Below, in pieces: positions 1-8,696 of a DNA stretch of 64,000 bases (its first letter is position 1; every line of letters begins with the position of its first letter). The stretch is taken from assembly GCF_018343665.1 (NCBI RefSeq), contig NZ_JAGYPM010000002.1, positions 62,001 to 126,000 on the forward strand, written 5' to 3'. Origin of the DNA: Cytobacillus citreus. GTDB taxonomy: Bacteria > Bacillota > Bacilli > Bacillales > Cytobacillaceae. The position numbers and the translations under genes were made by a program. The notes below the pieces were generated by a model. It was not told the origin of the DNA. It did no database searches and saw nothing but the letters and a program-made list of their open reading frames with translations.

Positions 1-1
1 T

Positions 2-1432
2 GGCGACCCGCTACCAGATGGGGTTGTCTTATGGACGAGACTTGCGCCGGATCCATTAAATGGAGGCGGCATGGATAACCATCCATACCCAGTCCATTGG
101 GAAGTCTCACTTGATCCCGATTTTGAAAAAGTCGTCAAAAGAGGAACCGAACTGTCCAAGCCTCAACTTGGCCACTCTGTCCATGTAGAAGTTGAGGGCT
201 TGAAACCTTCCACATGGTATTATTACCGATTTACAGTACACGCTGAAGTCAGTCCAACAGGCAGAACAAAGACGGCACCGGCCAATAATAGCGAGGTTGA
301 TCAGCTCAACTTTGCCTTTGTTTCCTGTCAAAACTGGCCTACCGGCTTTTTCACAGCCTATCAGCACCTGGCCAAGGACGACTTGGATTTGGTCGTCCAT
401 CTTGGAGATTATATTTACGAAGGAAGTGTTAATTCAAAGGTTCGTCCAGAGAATTATTCTGCTCCTGAAATCTATACGCTTGATGACTATCGTAATCGTT
501 ATGCTCTGTACAAAATGGATAGCGATTTACAGGCTGCCCATGCTAATTTTCCATGGATCGTGACATTTGATGACCATGAAGTGGATAATAACTATGCCGG
601 GGATATTCCGCAGGATCCAGACAAACAACCAACTGAAGATTTCTTGAAACGGAGAGCTGCTGCTTACCAAGCTTATTACGAACATATGCCGCTTCGCCGC
701 ACATCGTTTCCGCAAGGTAGTGATATCCAAATTTATCGCCGTTTGTCATTTGGTAATTTAGTAGAATTTAATGTTTTAGATACTAGGCAGTACCGAGATG
801 ATCAGGCAAATGGAGATGGATGGAAACCCCCAACCTCTGAATCTGAGGATCCAAGCCGTACCCTTTTAGGTGAGGAACAGGAACAATGGTTATTAAATGG
901 ATTGGCTGTATCACAGGCCAAATGGAAAGTACTCGCTCAACAAGTCTTTTTCGCTCACCGTGATGGTGATTTTGATCCTGACGAAGAGAGTGTAAGTATG
1001 GATGCCTGGGATGGATATCCTGCCGCACGCCAACGTATTGTGGACTTTATAGCTGAAAACGATATTAAGAATGCCGTTGTCCTCACCGGGGATGTTCATA
1101 CCAACTGGGCAAATGAAATCAAGGTAGACTTCCATGACCCTGATTCAAAAAATGTGGGGGTTGAGTTTGTTGGAACTTCTATTACTTCCAATGGAGACGG
1201 TTCTGATGTAAACAGCAATACAGGTCAGTATCTGAAGGAAAATCCCCATATTAAATTCTTTAATAACTATCGTGGCTATGTGCGCTGTAAAGTGACACAA
1301 GACATTTGGCAAACAGATTATCAGGTCATTAAATATATAACAAGACCAGGTGCCTCAATCAACACACGTGCCTCTTTCGTTGTGGAAGATGGAGTACCTA
1401 GTTTGAAGCAATTAGTATCGAATCCGGTGTAG
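2..1432 (+). CDS. phoD: PhoD-type alkaline phosphatase / phosphodiesterase (5' partial)
   Basis: Metallophosphoesterase of the PhoD family, normally exported, releasing phosphate from phosphomono- and diesters. The reading frame is open from base 2, upstream of the first ATG at 71, and reads the typical PhoD segment GDPLPDGVVLWTRLAP, so the true start and any Tat signal lie outside the window. Family motifs follow: FVSCQNW, LGDYIYE (metal ligands), TFDDHEVDNNY, and near the C-terminus VLTGDVHTNW. A second, unrelated phosphatase (PhoX type) lies at 57.4 kb, so the organism has at least two phosphate-scavenging enzymes here. The identity is secure; substrate preference cannot be read from sequence. 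Confidence 0.93.
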   Translation, partial: GDPLPDGVVLWTRLAPDPLNGGGMDNHPYPVHWEVSLDPDFEKVVKRGTELSKPQLGHSVHVEVEGLKPSTWYYYRFTVHAEVSPTGRTKTAPANNSEVDQLNFAFVSCQNWPTGFFTAYQHLAKDDLDLVVHLGDYIYEGSVNSKVRPENYSAPEIYTLDDYRNRYALYKMDSDLQAAHANFPWIVTFDDHEVDNNYAGDIPQDPDKQPTEDFLKRRAAAYQAYYEHMPLRRTSFPQGSDIQIYRRLSFGNLVEFNVLDTRQYRDDQANGDGWKPPTSESEDPSRTLLGEEQEQWLLNGLAVSQAKWKVLAQQVFFAHRDGDFDPDEESVSMDAWDGYPAARQRIVDFIAENDIKNAVVLTGDVHTNWANEIKVDFHDPDSKNVGVEFVGTSITSNGDGSDVNSNTGQYLKENPHIKFFNNYRGYVRCKVTQDIWQTDYQVIKYITRPGASINTRASFVVEDGVPSLKQLVSNPV

Positions 1433-1439
1433 GGTTGAG

Positions 1440-1577
1440 AATCTAATTTACTTTTGATGATTGAATCATGACTTTCGAAAGAGAGTGATAGATTGAAAAA
1501 TTGATCTAGTATCAATGAAGGTGGTACCACGGAGACAAAGCTCTTCCGTCCTTTTTCGGGGATGGAAGGGTTTTTTT
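1440..1577 (+). promoter_or_regulatory. T-box antiterminator/terminator, apparently internally deleted
   Basis: The T-box core TGGTACC lies at 1522-1528. The antiterminator can form from AAGG (1518-1521) and CGG (1530-1532) pairing with CCG-T-CCTT (1546-1553). The competing terminator pairs CTTCCGTCC (1543-1551) with GGATGGAAG (1560-1568), followed by seven T. An AGAGAG-type distal stem I segment is seen near 1480, but it runs almost directly into the antiterminator, so the 3' arm of stem I with the specifier and stem III seem absent. A proline T-box would fit proC downstream; the specifier cannot be read. Confidence 0.75.
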
Positions 1578-1613
1578 ATTAAAAAAAGGTGGTGAGGGAA
1601 AAGTGAAGAAGAA

Positions 1614-1725
1614 AGTTAAGTTTGAATAAATCAGTAACTATCACTGGGCTATGTAGTTTTTTTTCCTTGCTATACTTATAATAAGAAAAAATAGCTGGTT
1701 TAGAGATAAATTTTCTTAAAAGTTT
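1614..1725 (+). repeat. Repeat family D, copy 1 (112 bp)
   Basis: Direct repeat of 16619-16730, same length with only about seven substitutions and no indel. It begins AGTTAA and ends TTAAAAGTTT. It holds an AT-rich TATACT/TATAAT stretch that could serve as a -10 element. Here it separates the T-box terminator from proC; the other copy lies ahead of an EamA transporter gene. Confidence 0.8.
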
Positions 1726-1753
1726 TATTAAAATAAACACCAAGGAGGTTTTA

Positions 1754-2569
1754 ATGATGAAAGTTGGATTTATTGGGACAGGTAATATGGCAAATGCGAT
1801 TATTAAAGGAATGATTAATAATGAGCATACAAAAGCGGAAGATATATTTGTATTTGATGTAGATACAGAAAAGATGCATCAGTTTGCTTCTGAAACTAAA
1901 ACGAATGCATGTGCATCTAGCGAAGAGGTAGTAAAAATGGCAGACGTTTTGATTTTAGCGGTTAAACCAAATCAATTTGAGGTGGTTTTATCACCATTAA
2001 AAGAATTGATCAAAGATAACAAACCGCTGATTGTTTCAATTGCAGCTGGTACTTCTATTGAAAAAATTCAAACGCTTATAGATGCAGGAAACGACCTGGC
2101 GATCATTAGGGTAATGCCAAACGTCAATGCCATGATTGGTGAAGGTGCTGCAGCTGTATGTGGAAATAAAGAAGCTAGTAAGGAACAAGTAAACTTTGTT
2201 TTAGAAATGTTTAATGCGATTGGTATGGCAATTGAATTACCTGAAAATCATTTCAGCACCTTTACGGCCATTGCAGGCAGCTCACCAGCTTATGCGTATT
2301 TATTTATTGATTCATTGGCTCGTGGAGCTGTAAAAAATGGATTACCGAAAGATTTAGCAAATAAAATTGCAGCACAAGCTGTTTTAGGAAGTGCTAAGAT
2401 GATTCTTGAAAGTGACGAGGATCCATGGGTGCTAATTAATAGAGTCTGCTCTCCTGGTGGAACAACGGTTGCCGGATTAGTGGCATTAGAAGATCAAGCT
2501 TTCATCTCAACCGTGATCAAGGGTGTTGATGCAACGATTAAAAGAGATGAGGAATTAATGAAAAAATAA
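1754..2569 (+). CDS. proC: Pyrroline-5-carboxylate reductase
   Basis: Catalyses the last step of proline synthesis, NAD(P)H-dependent reduction of 1-pyrroline-5-carboxylate to proline, in the cytosol. It has an N-terminal Rossmann motif VGFIGTGNMANAI, the AVKPNQ segment, and the C-terminal dimerisation signature SPAYAYLF...VCSPGGTTVAGL. At 271 residues it is of normal length. AAGGAGG precedes two consecutive ATG codons; the second (1757) has the better 8-nt spacing. It stands alone, preceded by T-box remains and a repeat D copy, which suggests that its original amino-acid-sensing leader may have been bypassed. Confidence 0.96.
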   Translation: MMKVGFIGTGNMANAIIKGMINNEHTKAEDIFVFDVDTEKMHQFASETKTNACASSEEVVKMADVLILAVKPNQFEVVLSPLKELIKDNKPLIVSIAAGTSIEKIQTLIDAGNDLAIIRVMPNVNAMIGEGAAAVCGNKEASKEQVNFVLEMFNAIGMAIELPENHFSTFTAIAGSSPAYAYLFIDSLARGAVKNGLPKDLANKIAAQAVLGSAKMILESDEDPWVLINRVCSPGGTTVAGLVALEDQAFISTVIKGVDATIKRDEELMKK

Positions 2570-2679
2570 TTCTAGCTGGTGTTCCGAATTTATAAGTGTT
2601 TCGAAGGACATAACCATTAGTATTAAAAGAGTAGAATATGAGAGTATCTTAATCTAGGATAACTCTTTGATAATAAATT

Positions 2680-2718
2680 ATTAGGCATGATTCGACATAT
2701 GATTGAATCATGCCTAAT
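2680..2718. terminator. Inverted repeat after proC, possible terminator
   Basis: ATTAGGCATGATT (2680-2692) is repeated inverted at 2706-2718, giving a 13-bp stem. Only a short AT-rich stretch follows, not a clean T-run, so termination is likely but not certain. Confidence 0.5.
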
Positions 2719-2767
2719 GTATTATTTACAATAAAGATGTATAAAACTCACAAAAAAGTTTTATTTT

Positions 2768-3007
2768 TTGAAAAGAAGTGGGATTATTCAGAAATTTTTT
2801 TGTACTACTTGTGGCATTCAATATCCTTTGTCATTAGAGCCGCCTCAATCATGTCTTATCTGTAATGAGGAACGTCAATATGTGAATTCAAAAGGTCAAT
2901 CCTGGACAACGTTAGAAAAAATGACACTAGAAAAGAAGTATAAAAATGAAATTCTTCATGAAGAACACGGACTATGTAAAGTCATCCATTTTTTCAATAG
3001 GAGGTAA
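2768..3007 (+). pseudogene. N-terminal fragment of an MBL-fold metallo-hydrolase with a zinc-ribbon-like lead
   Basis: The 79-residue frame reads FFCTTCGIQYP...CLICNEERQYV...GQSWTTLE, which matches from memory the Cys-rich N-terminus of a Bacillus MBL-fold hydrolase family. The whole catalytic beta-lactamase-like domain (HxHxDH) is missing: the frame leaves the family after EEHGL and stops. No clear ribosome site precedes the TTG start. It reads as a relic, although expression of the short Cys4 peptide (CxxC...CxxC) cannot be excluded. Confidence 0.6.
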
Positions 3008-3074
3008 AGGGAAGGGAATATCCCACATAATACTAATATGCTACAGCTAAAATCAAGGATTTTTTTAACAGGAG

Positions 3075-3105
3075 TAGCGTCAGGAAAATGCTTTTCCTGA
3101 CGCTA
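3075..3105. terminator. Perfect 14-bp inverted repeat downstream of bla
   Basis: TAGCGTCAGGAAAA and its exact complement are separated by TGC. It is placed between the MBL relic and the end of the beta-lactamase gene, so it may end transcription from either side, but no T-run adjoins it on either strand. Confidence 0.5.
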
Positions 3106-3234
3106 TCCCACCTATAAAATTTTTAACAACTTCGCTCATTTCTTTATAACAGGTCCAATATAACCCCATATGGGCAACGCATACCCAAAATTGCTTCAAT
3201 CCTTCCAGTTCATTGGTGAAAACTAGTCAGCCTC

Positions 3235-4173
3235 TCATTCCTTTAGAGCGTTAAGTGCGATCTTAGCAGCCTGCGAGATCAGCGTATCGTCATACTCAGC
3301 ATCCTCCGTATTATGTCTAGACAGAATCGCAATGACAATTGGTTCTCTGTTTGGCGGCCAAACAATAGCAATGTCATTCCTTGTCCCATAACCTCCGGCC
3401 CCGCTCTTATCACCAACCTCCCAGCCTTCAGGTGCGCCTGCACGAATTAGTGTATCTCCTGTAGCATTGCCTTTTAGCCAATCCGTGAACAATTCATGTT
3501 TATCGTCGGAAAGTAAGTCGCTGACTGCGAAAGCCTGAAGACTGGTGGCAAGAGCTCTCGGTGTGCTGGTGTCACGAGTATCTCCCGGGGTGAAATTATT
3601 TAAATCTGGTTCAAAGCGATCCGCCTTGGTAACGTTATCACCTATTTCTCTTAAGGCTTGTTCAAATCCTTTAGGACCTCCCAATGCCTCAAATAAGAGG
3701 TTCCCCGCTGTGTTATCACTGAACCGAACCGCCGCCTCACATAATTCCAAAAGGGTCATCCCGGTATCCACGTGTTTCTCTGTAATCGGAGAATAGGTAA
3801 CTAAATCATCCTCGGTGTAAGTAATAACTTCCTTAAGTTCTTCCAAAGAGTTCTGCTGCAGCAAGATGGCTGCGGCTAAAGCTTTGTAAGTAGATGCAAA
3901 AGCGAAGCGCTCATCTGGTCTATATTCAATGGTTTGATTCGAGCCCGTATCAATCGCATAGACACCAATCCGAGCGTCAAATTCATTCTCGAGTTGGGTA
4001 AACTTTTCATCTGTATTTGCTGTTTGTTCTACTTCATTCTCCTCTTTAGACAAAGTATTAGTCGAATTGTCTTTATCCACGCAAGCAGTGAGTGTAATCA
4101 CTGCGACCAACAACATAAGCAGGGTAAAATGATGCATGCTGAATTTGTGTTTATATGTTTTTATCAAATTCAT
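3235..4173 (-). CDS. bla: Class A beta-lactamase, lipoprotein form
   Basis: Serine beta-lactamase hydrolysing penicillin-type rings. All class A motifs are present: S94-T-Y-K97 (SxxK), S152-D-N (SDN), the omega-loop Glu at 188 in FEPDLN, and K256-S-G. The N-terminus has a hydrophobic segment ending in LTAC (Cys31), so it is predicted to be lipid-anchored, as are several Bacillus enzymes. An AGAGG ribosome site lies very close to the ATG; the in-frame TTG two codons later has better spacing. It is divergent from blaR1-blaI, with BlaI-type operators about 200 bp upstream, which predicts beta-lactam induction. Confidence 0.96.
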   Translation of the reverse strand: MNLIKTYKHKFSMHHFTLLMLLVAVITLTACVDKDNSTNTLSKEENEVEQTANTDEKFTQLENEFDARIGVYAIDTGSNQTIEYRPDERFAFASTYKALAAAILLQQNSLEELKEVITYTEDDLVTYSPITEKHVDTGMTLLELCEAAVRFSDNTAGNLLFEALGGPKGFEQALREIGDNVTKADRFEPDLNNFTPGDTRDTSTPRALATSLQAFAVSDLLSDDKHELFTDWLKGNATGDTLIRAGAPEGWEVGDKSGAGGYGTRNDIAIVWPPNREPIVIAILSRHNTEDAEYDDTLISQAAKIALNALKE

Positions 4174-4322
4174 AACCTCTTTCTAGTTTTTATCTATCCA
4201 AAATATAACTGGCTTCTTTTACCTAGCAATGATGAAATGTGTACTGTTTCACTGATTGCTAATAAAAAAATATTAATTTGTTGGCTGGTTGCTGTATCTT
4301 TACTTACAGCATCAATTCAAAA

Positions 4323-4349
4323 TCACTGATGTAGCCACGTAATACCCAA
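4323..4349 (-). other. Possible 8-codon leader ORF upstream of bla
   Basis: On the bla strand AAAGGAGGT (4355-4363) is followed at good spacing by TTG and seven sense codons (fMet-G-I-T-W-L-H-Q), then TGA. It lies between the operators and bla. It may be a leader peptide or only the leftover ribosome site of a displaced gene. Confidence 0.3.
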
Positions 4350-4374
4350 TCTTTACCTCCTTTAATCATCGCAA

Positions 4375-4410
4375 GACTACAAATGTAGTCCAATATTACA
4401 ACTGTAGTCT
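4375..4410. promoter_or_regulatory. Two BlaI/MecI-type operators
   Basis: GACTACAAATGTAGTC at 4375-4390 is a near-perfect dyad of the TACA-N2-TGTA type. A second, weaker TTACA-AC-TGTAG dyad is at 4396-4407. This is the known half-site pattern of BlaI/MecI repressors and fits the blaI gene downstream. No equally good dyad is visible directly before blaR1, although these sites lie in the shared bla-blaR1 intergenic region. Confidence 0.8.
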
Positions 4411-4707
4411 ACGAATGTCAATCCCTTTAAACTAAATTCCTCACTCTTCCTTTCAGGAAAAGATCATAAAGTCCATCATGCTCTAAGGCTATTAGTTTCA
4501 CCCCTTTATGCAAAAAAATGATAATTTGATAAACTAGTAATGAAGTGTTAAACAGAGATGTTATAAAACTACAAAAGGAAAATAGGAAACAAATTAGTGA
4601 TCACTTTTATGGAATAAATTACAATAAAAGTCGTTGAAATTTCTTGAAAGGAATTAGCGGAATGTAAAGTATTATAGTGATACTTCGGAAAATGGAGGTA
4701 AAGAAGT

Positions 4708-6477
4708 ATGCTTTTCACTCATTTAGTCACAAGTTTTATTGTATCCTCTATTACTATAGTGGTTATTTTGCTTATTAGGAGATTATTCTCTAAGCAACTT
4801 TCAGCGAAATGGCAATACAATCTATGGTTTTTATTATTAATCGCATTAACGCTTCCATTTATACCGAAGCAGTTGCTTCATTTTGAAAATCATTTTATTT
4901 TATTCAATATAAATCAAAGCAATAGAGTTGGCTCTTCTATCAGCACCACCGAAGGTTCTATGCTTAGTAACGTAAACTGGATGCAGGACTTTACGATACC
5001 TGTCAATCATCTTAATCTGAAATTCTTGAATGTCGGATTAACCAGTATTTGGATTGCAGGCATGTTAGTTATGGCTGTTCTATTCCTATATGCGTGGTTC
5101 AAATTAAAGAAAATTAAAAATACGACAACAGTCTTGAACAACAAAGACATTTTACACTTATTTGAACGATGCAAGCATCGTTTAAATATATCTAAACCTT
5201 TAATCGCAGGAGAATCATCACTTGTCAAATCTCCAATGACATTCGGTCTGTTTAAGACCTACGTTGTGCTGCCGATACATCTTGACGAATGGATGTCTAT
5301 AAAAGATATCGAATACATTTTTATGCATGAACTGCATCACTATAAATACAAAGATATAGCAACGAATTACTTCATTATCATTTATCAAATATTGTATTGG
5401 TTTAATCCGCTTGTATGGATTGCTTTTAAAAAAATGAGAATGGATCGTGAGATAGCTTGTGATATGGCTGTTTTAAAATCTTTAGATGAGCATCGTCATG
5501 CAGATTATGGGAATGCGATTATTAATTTCGCAGCTCTAGCATCACACTCAAAAGATTTTGCTTGGGCCAATCAGTTTAACGGTCCCAAGGAGCAAATGAA
5601 AAAACGGATTGAAAAAATCGCAACCTTTACAATTGAGTCGAAGTGGATGAAGCTGAAGAGTATTTCAATCTTTACCCTTATAGGTGTATTTGTAGCAAGC
5701 CAGGTTCCATTTATTTCTGCAATGGCCACTAATAATGACCGTTACGATTTTAATAATGAACGCACGCTTTATGAGGATTTAAGCGATTATTTTGTTGGAT
5801 ACGATGGAAGCTTTGTATTATATGATATGGAAGCTGGTCAATATAGTATTTATAATAAAGATAAAAGCACGCTGAGAGTTTCCCCGAATTCTACTTACAA
5901 AATTTATAGCGCATTAATTGGATTAGAGTCAGATGTAATAACAAGTGACAATTCCACTATGAAATGGAATGGAACGAAATATCCTTATGAATCTTGGAAT
6001 ACGGACCAAAACTTATCAACTGCCATGAGAAATTCGGTAACCTGGTATTTTCAGGAATTGGGTCAAAGAATTCCGCGAGAAACCATCCAAGCTTATCTGG
6101 AACAGATGGGCTATGGAAATTATGATCTTTCTGGTGGATCAGACTATTGGCTGGAATCTTCATTAAAGATTTCTCCAGTTGAACAGGTACAATTACTATC
6201 AGCGTTTTATACAAATCAATTTGGATTCGAGGACAAGAATATCCAAACCGTTAAAGATTCCCTTACATTAGAGGAAAACGACGGTTCCCGCCTCTCCGGG
6301 AAAACCGGTACGGGCAACGTTAATGGCAGGAATATAAACGGATGGTTCATTGGATATGTAGAGACCAAGGACAATACTTATTTCTTTGCAACAAATATAC
6401 AAAATGAAGATAATAGTTATGGAAGCAAGGCAGCGGAAATCACGTTATCAATTTTAAGAGATAAAGGAATCTATTAA
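4708..6477 (+). CDS. blaR1: Beta-lactam sensor/signal transducer BlaR1 (M56 peptidase + penicillin-binding sensor)
   Basis: Membrane sensor that is acylated by beta-lactams outside the cell and then proteolyses the BlaI repressor system inside. The N-terminal half has several membrane segments and the zinc peptidase motif HELHH (207-211). After a last membrane segment at about 317-335 comes the extracellular penicillin-binding domain, with active Ser in STYK (395-398) and GKTGTG near residue 533. At 589 residues it has the family's usual size. GGAGG precedes ATG. It is followed 61 bp later by blaI and is divergent from bla. Confidence 0.95.
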   Translation: MLFTHLVTSFIVSSITIVVILLIRRLFSKQLSAKWQYNLWFLLLIALTLPFIPKQLLHFENHFILFNINQSNRVGSSISTTEGSMLSNVNWMQDFTIPVNHLNLKFLNVGLTSIWIAGMLVMAVLFLYAWFKLKKIKNTTTVLNNKDILHLFERCKHRLNISKPLIAGESSLVKSPMTFGLFKTYVVLPIHLDEWMSIKDIEYIFMHELHHYKYKDIATNYFIIIYQILYWFNPLVWIAFKKMRMDREIACDMAVLKSLDEHRHADYGNAIINFAALASHSKDFAWANQFNGPKEQMKKRIEKIATFTIESKWMKLKSISIFTLIGVFVASQVPFISAMATNNDRYDFNNERTLYEDLSDYFVGYDGSFVLYDMEAGQYSIYNKDKSTLRVSPNSTYKIYSALIGLESDVITSDNSTMKWNGTKYPYESWNTDQNLSTAMRNSVTWYFQELGQRIPRETIQAYLEQMGYGNYDLSGGSDYWLESSLKISPVEQVQLLSAFYTNQFGFEDKNIQTVKDSLTLEENDGSRLSGKTGTGNVNGRNINGWFIGYVETKDNTYFFATNIQNEDNSYGSKAAEITLSILRDKGIY

Positions 6478-6538
6478 GGAAACAGGAGAATGGGTTGAAG
6501 CATTTTGCACGTCATCCAAAAGAAGGAGGAGAATAAGG

Positions 6539-6922
6539 TTGACGAAAGAAATCCCTAATATTTCAGAATCAGAATGGGAAGTAATGAATGTTCTATGGAA
6601 AAAGGCTCCACAAACGGCCAATGACGTTATATCCTCTTTGCAGGAGCAAACGGATTGGAAGCCGAAAACCGTACGCACTCTTTTGGATCGTCTCGTTCAC
6701 AAAAAAGTTATAGGTGTCAATAAAGATCAGAGGATCTATACTTTTTTCCCACTTTATTCGCAAGATGAGTGTCAGCGCGCCGAGGCACATTCTTTTATTA
6801 AGCGAATTTATGGTGGGGCGTTAAAGTCGATGCTAATTCAGTTCGTCCAGGAGGATTCCTTGTCGGAAACGGATATTAGAGAATTACGTTCCATTTTGAA
6901 CGAAAAGCCTAAAAAAAAGTGA
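6539..6922 (+). CDS. blaI: BlaI/MecI-family repressor
   Basis: Winged-helix homodimeric repressor of beta-lactamase genes. The N-terminus ISESEWEVMNVLW and recognition helix region KPKTVRTLLDRLV are diagnostic; length is 127 residues. It starts at TTG behind AGAAGGAGG. The known induction cleavage in this family is at Asn101-Phe102; here residues 101-102 are Gln-Phe, a conservative but notable change at the scissile bond. It completes the bla regulatory circuit with blaR1 and the operators near 4.38 kb. Confidence 0.95.
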   Translation: MTKEIPNISESEWEVMNVLWKKAPQTANDVISSLQEQTDWKPKTVRTLLDRLVHKKVIGVNKDQRIYTFFPLYSQDECQRAEAHSFIKRIYGGALKSMLIQFVQEDSLSETDIRELRSILNEKPKKK

Positions 6923-6962
6923 ATCTATTACTACAATTACAAATGTTTGAAGGCAAAATTAA

Positions 6963-6999
6963 AAGGCTTAAGCCCGGTATATTACCTAGCTTGAGCCTT
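6963..6999 (+). terminator. Hairpin after blaI
   Basis: AAGGCTTAAGC pairs with GCTTGAGCCTT (6989-6999) with one wobble pair. It is weakly followed by T, so it probably acts together with the next hairpin. Confidence 0.5.
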
Positions 7000-7030
7000 C
7001 TAAGTTGGATTCCTATAGATGAAAAGCAGG

Positions 7031-7080
7031 TGTCCCTAAAGGTTAAAATTAATTAACTTTTAGGGACAGTCTTAGTTTTT
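7031..7080 (+). terminator. Rho-independent terminator
   Basis: TGTCCCTAAAGGTTAA pairs with TTAACTTTTAGGGACA (7053-7068); a T-run begins at 7076. It is the likely end of the blaR1-blaI transcript. Confidence 0.65.
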
Positions 7081-7120
7081 GGCTATAAGACGATAACAAA
7101 CCTATTGGAAGGGCTGAAAA

Positions 7121-7162
7121 AATAAGCAAAAAAGGACCAAATCTGATTCTTTTTTGCTTATT
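7121..7162. terminator. Bidirectional terminator
   Basis: AATAAGCAAAAAAG and its exact complement CTTTTTTGCTTATT (7149-7162) flank a 14-nt loop. The stem carries A-runs and T-runs, so it can act for blaI on one side and the convergent LysM gene on the other. Confidence 0.65.
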
Positions 7163-7228
7163 ATAAGGATTCAAATCATCTTTTTGTACATATATAGAAA
7201 TCCTAAGGATAGGCTGGTTATAGATATG

Positions 7229-8134
7229 TTAGTCTAATATTGTTACCTTTAATTGTTTTACTCCAAAATTGATTGCATCCTGTTGAGAAGGAATAAAGAC
7301 ATCGATTCGATTTCCTTTAATGGCTCCGCCAGTATCCCCTGCGATTGCTTCACCATAGCCTTCTACATAAACTTTACTACCAAGTGGAATAATAGTTGGG
7401 TCAACTGAGATGACCTTTGCATTTGGGTTTGCTTTAAGGTTAATTCCAGTAGCGGTAATACCGGAACATCCCTCACATGAAGCCGTATAGGCTGTAGCTT
7501 CCATTGTAATTTCCTTTGAACCTGTATTACTTGTTGATGGAGCGGTTGCTTCAGGTGTACTTTGCTTTGAACCTGTATTACTTGTTGATGGAGCGGTTGC
7601 TTCAGGTGTACTTTGCTTTGAACCTGTATTACTTGTTGATGGAGCGGTTGCTTTAGGTGTACTTTCCTTTGAACCTGTATTACTTGTTGATGGAGCAGGT
7701 GCTTCAGGTGTACTTTCCTTTGATTCTTGAGCTGCAGGCATTATTGGTTTTTCAGTTACAGCCGTATTACTAGTTTTCAAACCATCAAAGATTATTAGAT
7801 TTAAACCAGGATGAATGAGATCAGTATGTAATTGGTTCCATTCATTAATTTGCGAAACTGTTACTTGATGATCTACGGCTATGTCCCATAATGTGTCACC
7901 TTGCTTAACGGTATATTGTTTTTGCGGTGCAATGGTAAGGACATCCCCGGGGTGAATAAGGTCGGTAGAAAGATGATTTAACATTTGAATATTTTCTACA
8001 GTTGTATTATTTGCACGTGATAGATCCCAAAGAGTATCTCCTTCTTGTACGGTAATCATCGCAGCTTGTACATTAACACTTAAAGTTACCGAGAGTACAG
8101 TAACTAGTGCAATTGATATAATTTTTTTAAGCAT
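7229..8134 (-). CDS. Secreted LysM-3D protein (YocH/YabE-like cell wall protein)
   Basis: Predicted exported peptidoglycan-binding protein. A signal peptide spans about residues 1-25, two LysM modules follow (about 26-70 and 74-117; both start VxxGDTLWD), then a linker with four 17-residue repeats, and a C-terminal 3D domain (about 210-300) containing ATGINLK, SVDPTIIPLGSKVYV and AGDTGGAIKG with the three conserved Asp. Relatives such as YocH are lytic enzymes under WalRK control in B. subtilis; this is family knowledge, not visible here. GGAGG precedes the ATG. It is a single-gene unit. Confidence 0.88.
   Translation of the reverse strand: MLKKIISIALVTVLSVTLSVNVQAAMITVQEGDTLWDLSRANNTTVENIQMLNHLSTDLIHPGDVLTIAPQKQYTVKQGDTLWDIAVDHQVTVSQINEWNQLHTDLIHPGLNLIIFDGLKTSNTAVTEKPIMPAAQESKESTPEAPAPSTSNTGSKESTPKATAPSTSNTGSKQSTPEATAPSTSNTGSKQSTPEATAPSTSNTGSKEITMEATAYTASCEGCSGITATGINLKANPNAKVISVDPTIIPLGSKVYVEGYGEAIAGDTGGAIKGNRIDVFIPSQQDAINFGVKQLKVTILD
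7517..7720 (-). repeat. Four 51-bp coding tandem repeats
   Basis: Encodes four copies of a 17-residue unit of the form KxSTPxAxAPSTSNTGS (residues 139-206), a Ser/Thr/Pro-rich flexible wall-spanning linker. Near identity of the last two units suggests recent copy-number change. Confidence 0.9.
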
Positions 8135-8696
8135 TCATTTATCCTCCATGTTCTTTGGTTGCTAATATTAAGTAATCGTAACATAGATTTTTCTGAGAAA
8201 AAGAACAAGGAGGTGTTAATTCGTTTACGTCTATGGCAATTATATTGCAATAATATTGCTAATATTAATCAGAAAGTATTATTATTTCTAGAGCCCCTTT
8301 CAAAGCAAAAAAGCCAGTTTATGCCGTTCTAAGCAAACCTTCTATTTATTTTAGTCATATCTCATATTATGAATCTGATGTTTATAATAGTGGTAGATCG
8401 ACACCAAAATGCATTTGTCCTAGATGTGACTAATTCACTTAACTATCCGACCAGGAAAGCCTTTCAGGATTATAACGGTGCCCTTGACGGCGCTCGTGAC
8501 AAAAATGAAAACTAATAAAATGGACGAGAATAAAGACGACTAATTAAAAGTGAAAATCTTTAGTCCAGACTTCAAAATGAAAACCTCATTTAGACCCGGA
8601 GAACCGTATCATAAATAGATGCGATTTTTCAATAATATATCTCCCTTAATAAAAAAGTAATATTAGAAATAAAATGAAAGTAAGAGGGGAGTTTTT
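8135..8696. other. Intergenic stretch with a possible small relic ORF
   Basis: No recognised gene. An open frame at 8369-8515 on the plus strand encodes a short peptide ending in a polar helix-like tail (DYNGALDGARDKNEN), without a ribosome site. It looks more like a gene remnant than a working gene. No strong hairpin or repeat was seen. Confidence 0.3.

Noticed and set aside
3235..6922. bla locus as part of a transposon
   Set aside because: No transposase, resolvase or flanking IS ends were found; gene order alone does not prove mobility.
7517..7720. Regularly spaced 51-bp repeats, possible CRISPR-like array
   Set aside because: They are contiguous without spacers and encode in-frame Ser/Thr/Pro repeats of the LysM-3D protein.
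8369..8515. Short ORF in the LysM/MBL-relic gap
   Set aside because: No ribosome site or homology that I can support; may be a gene remnant.
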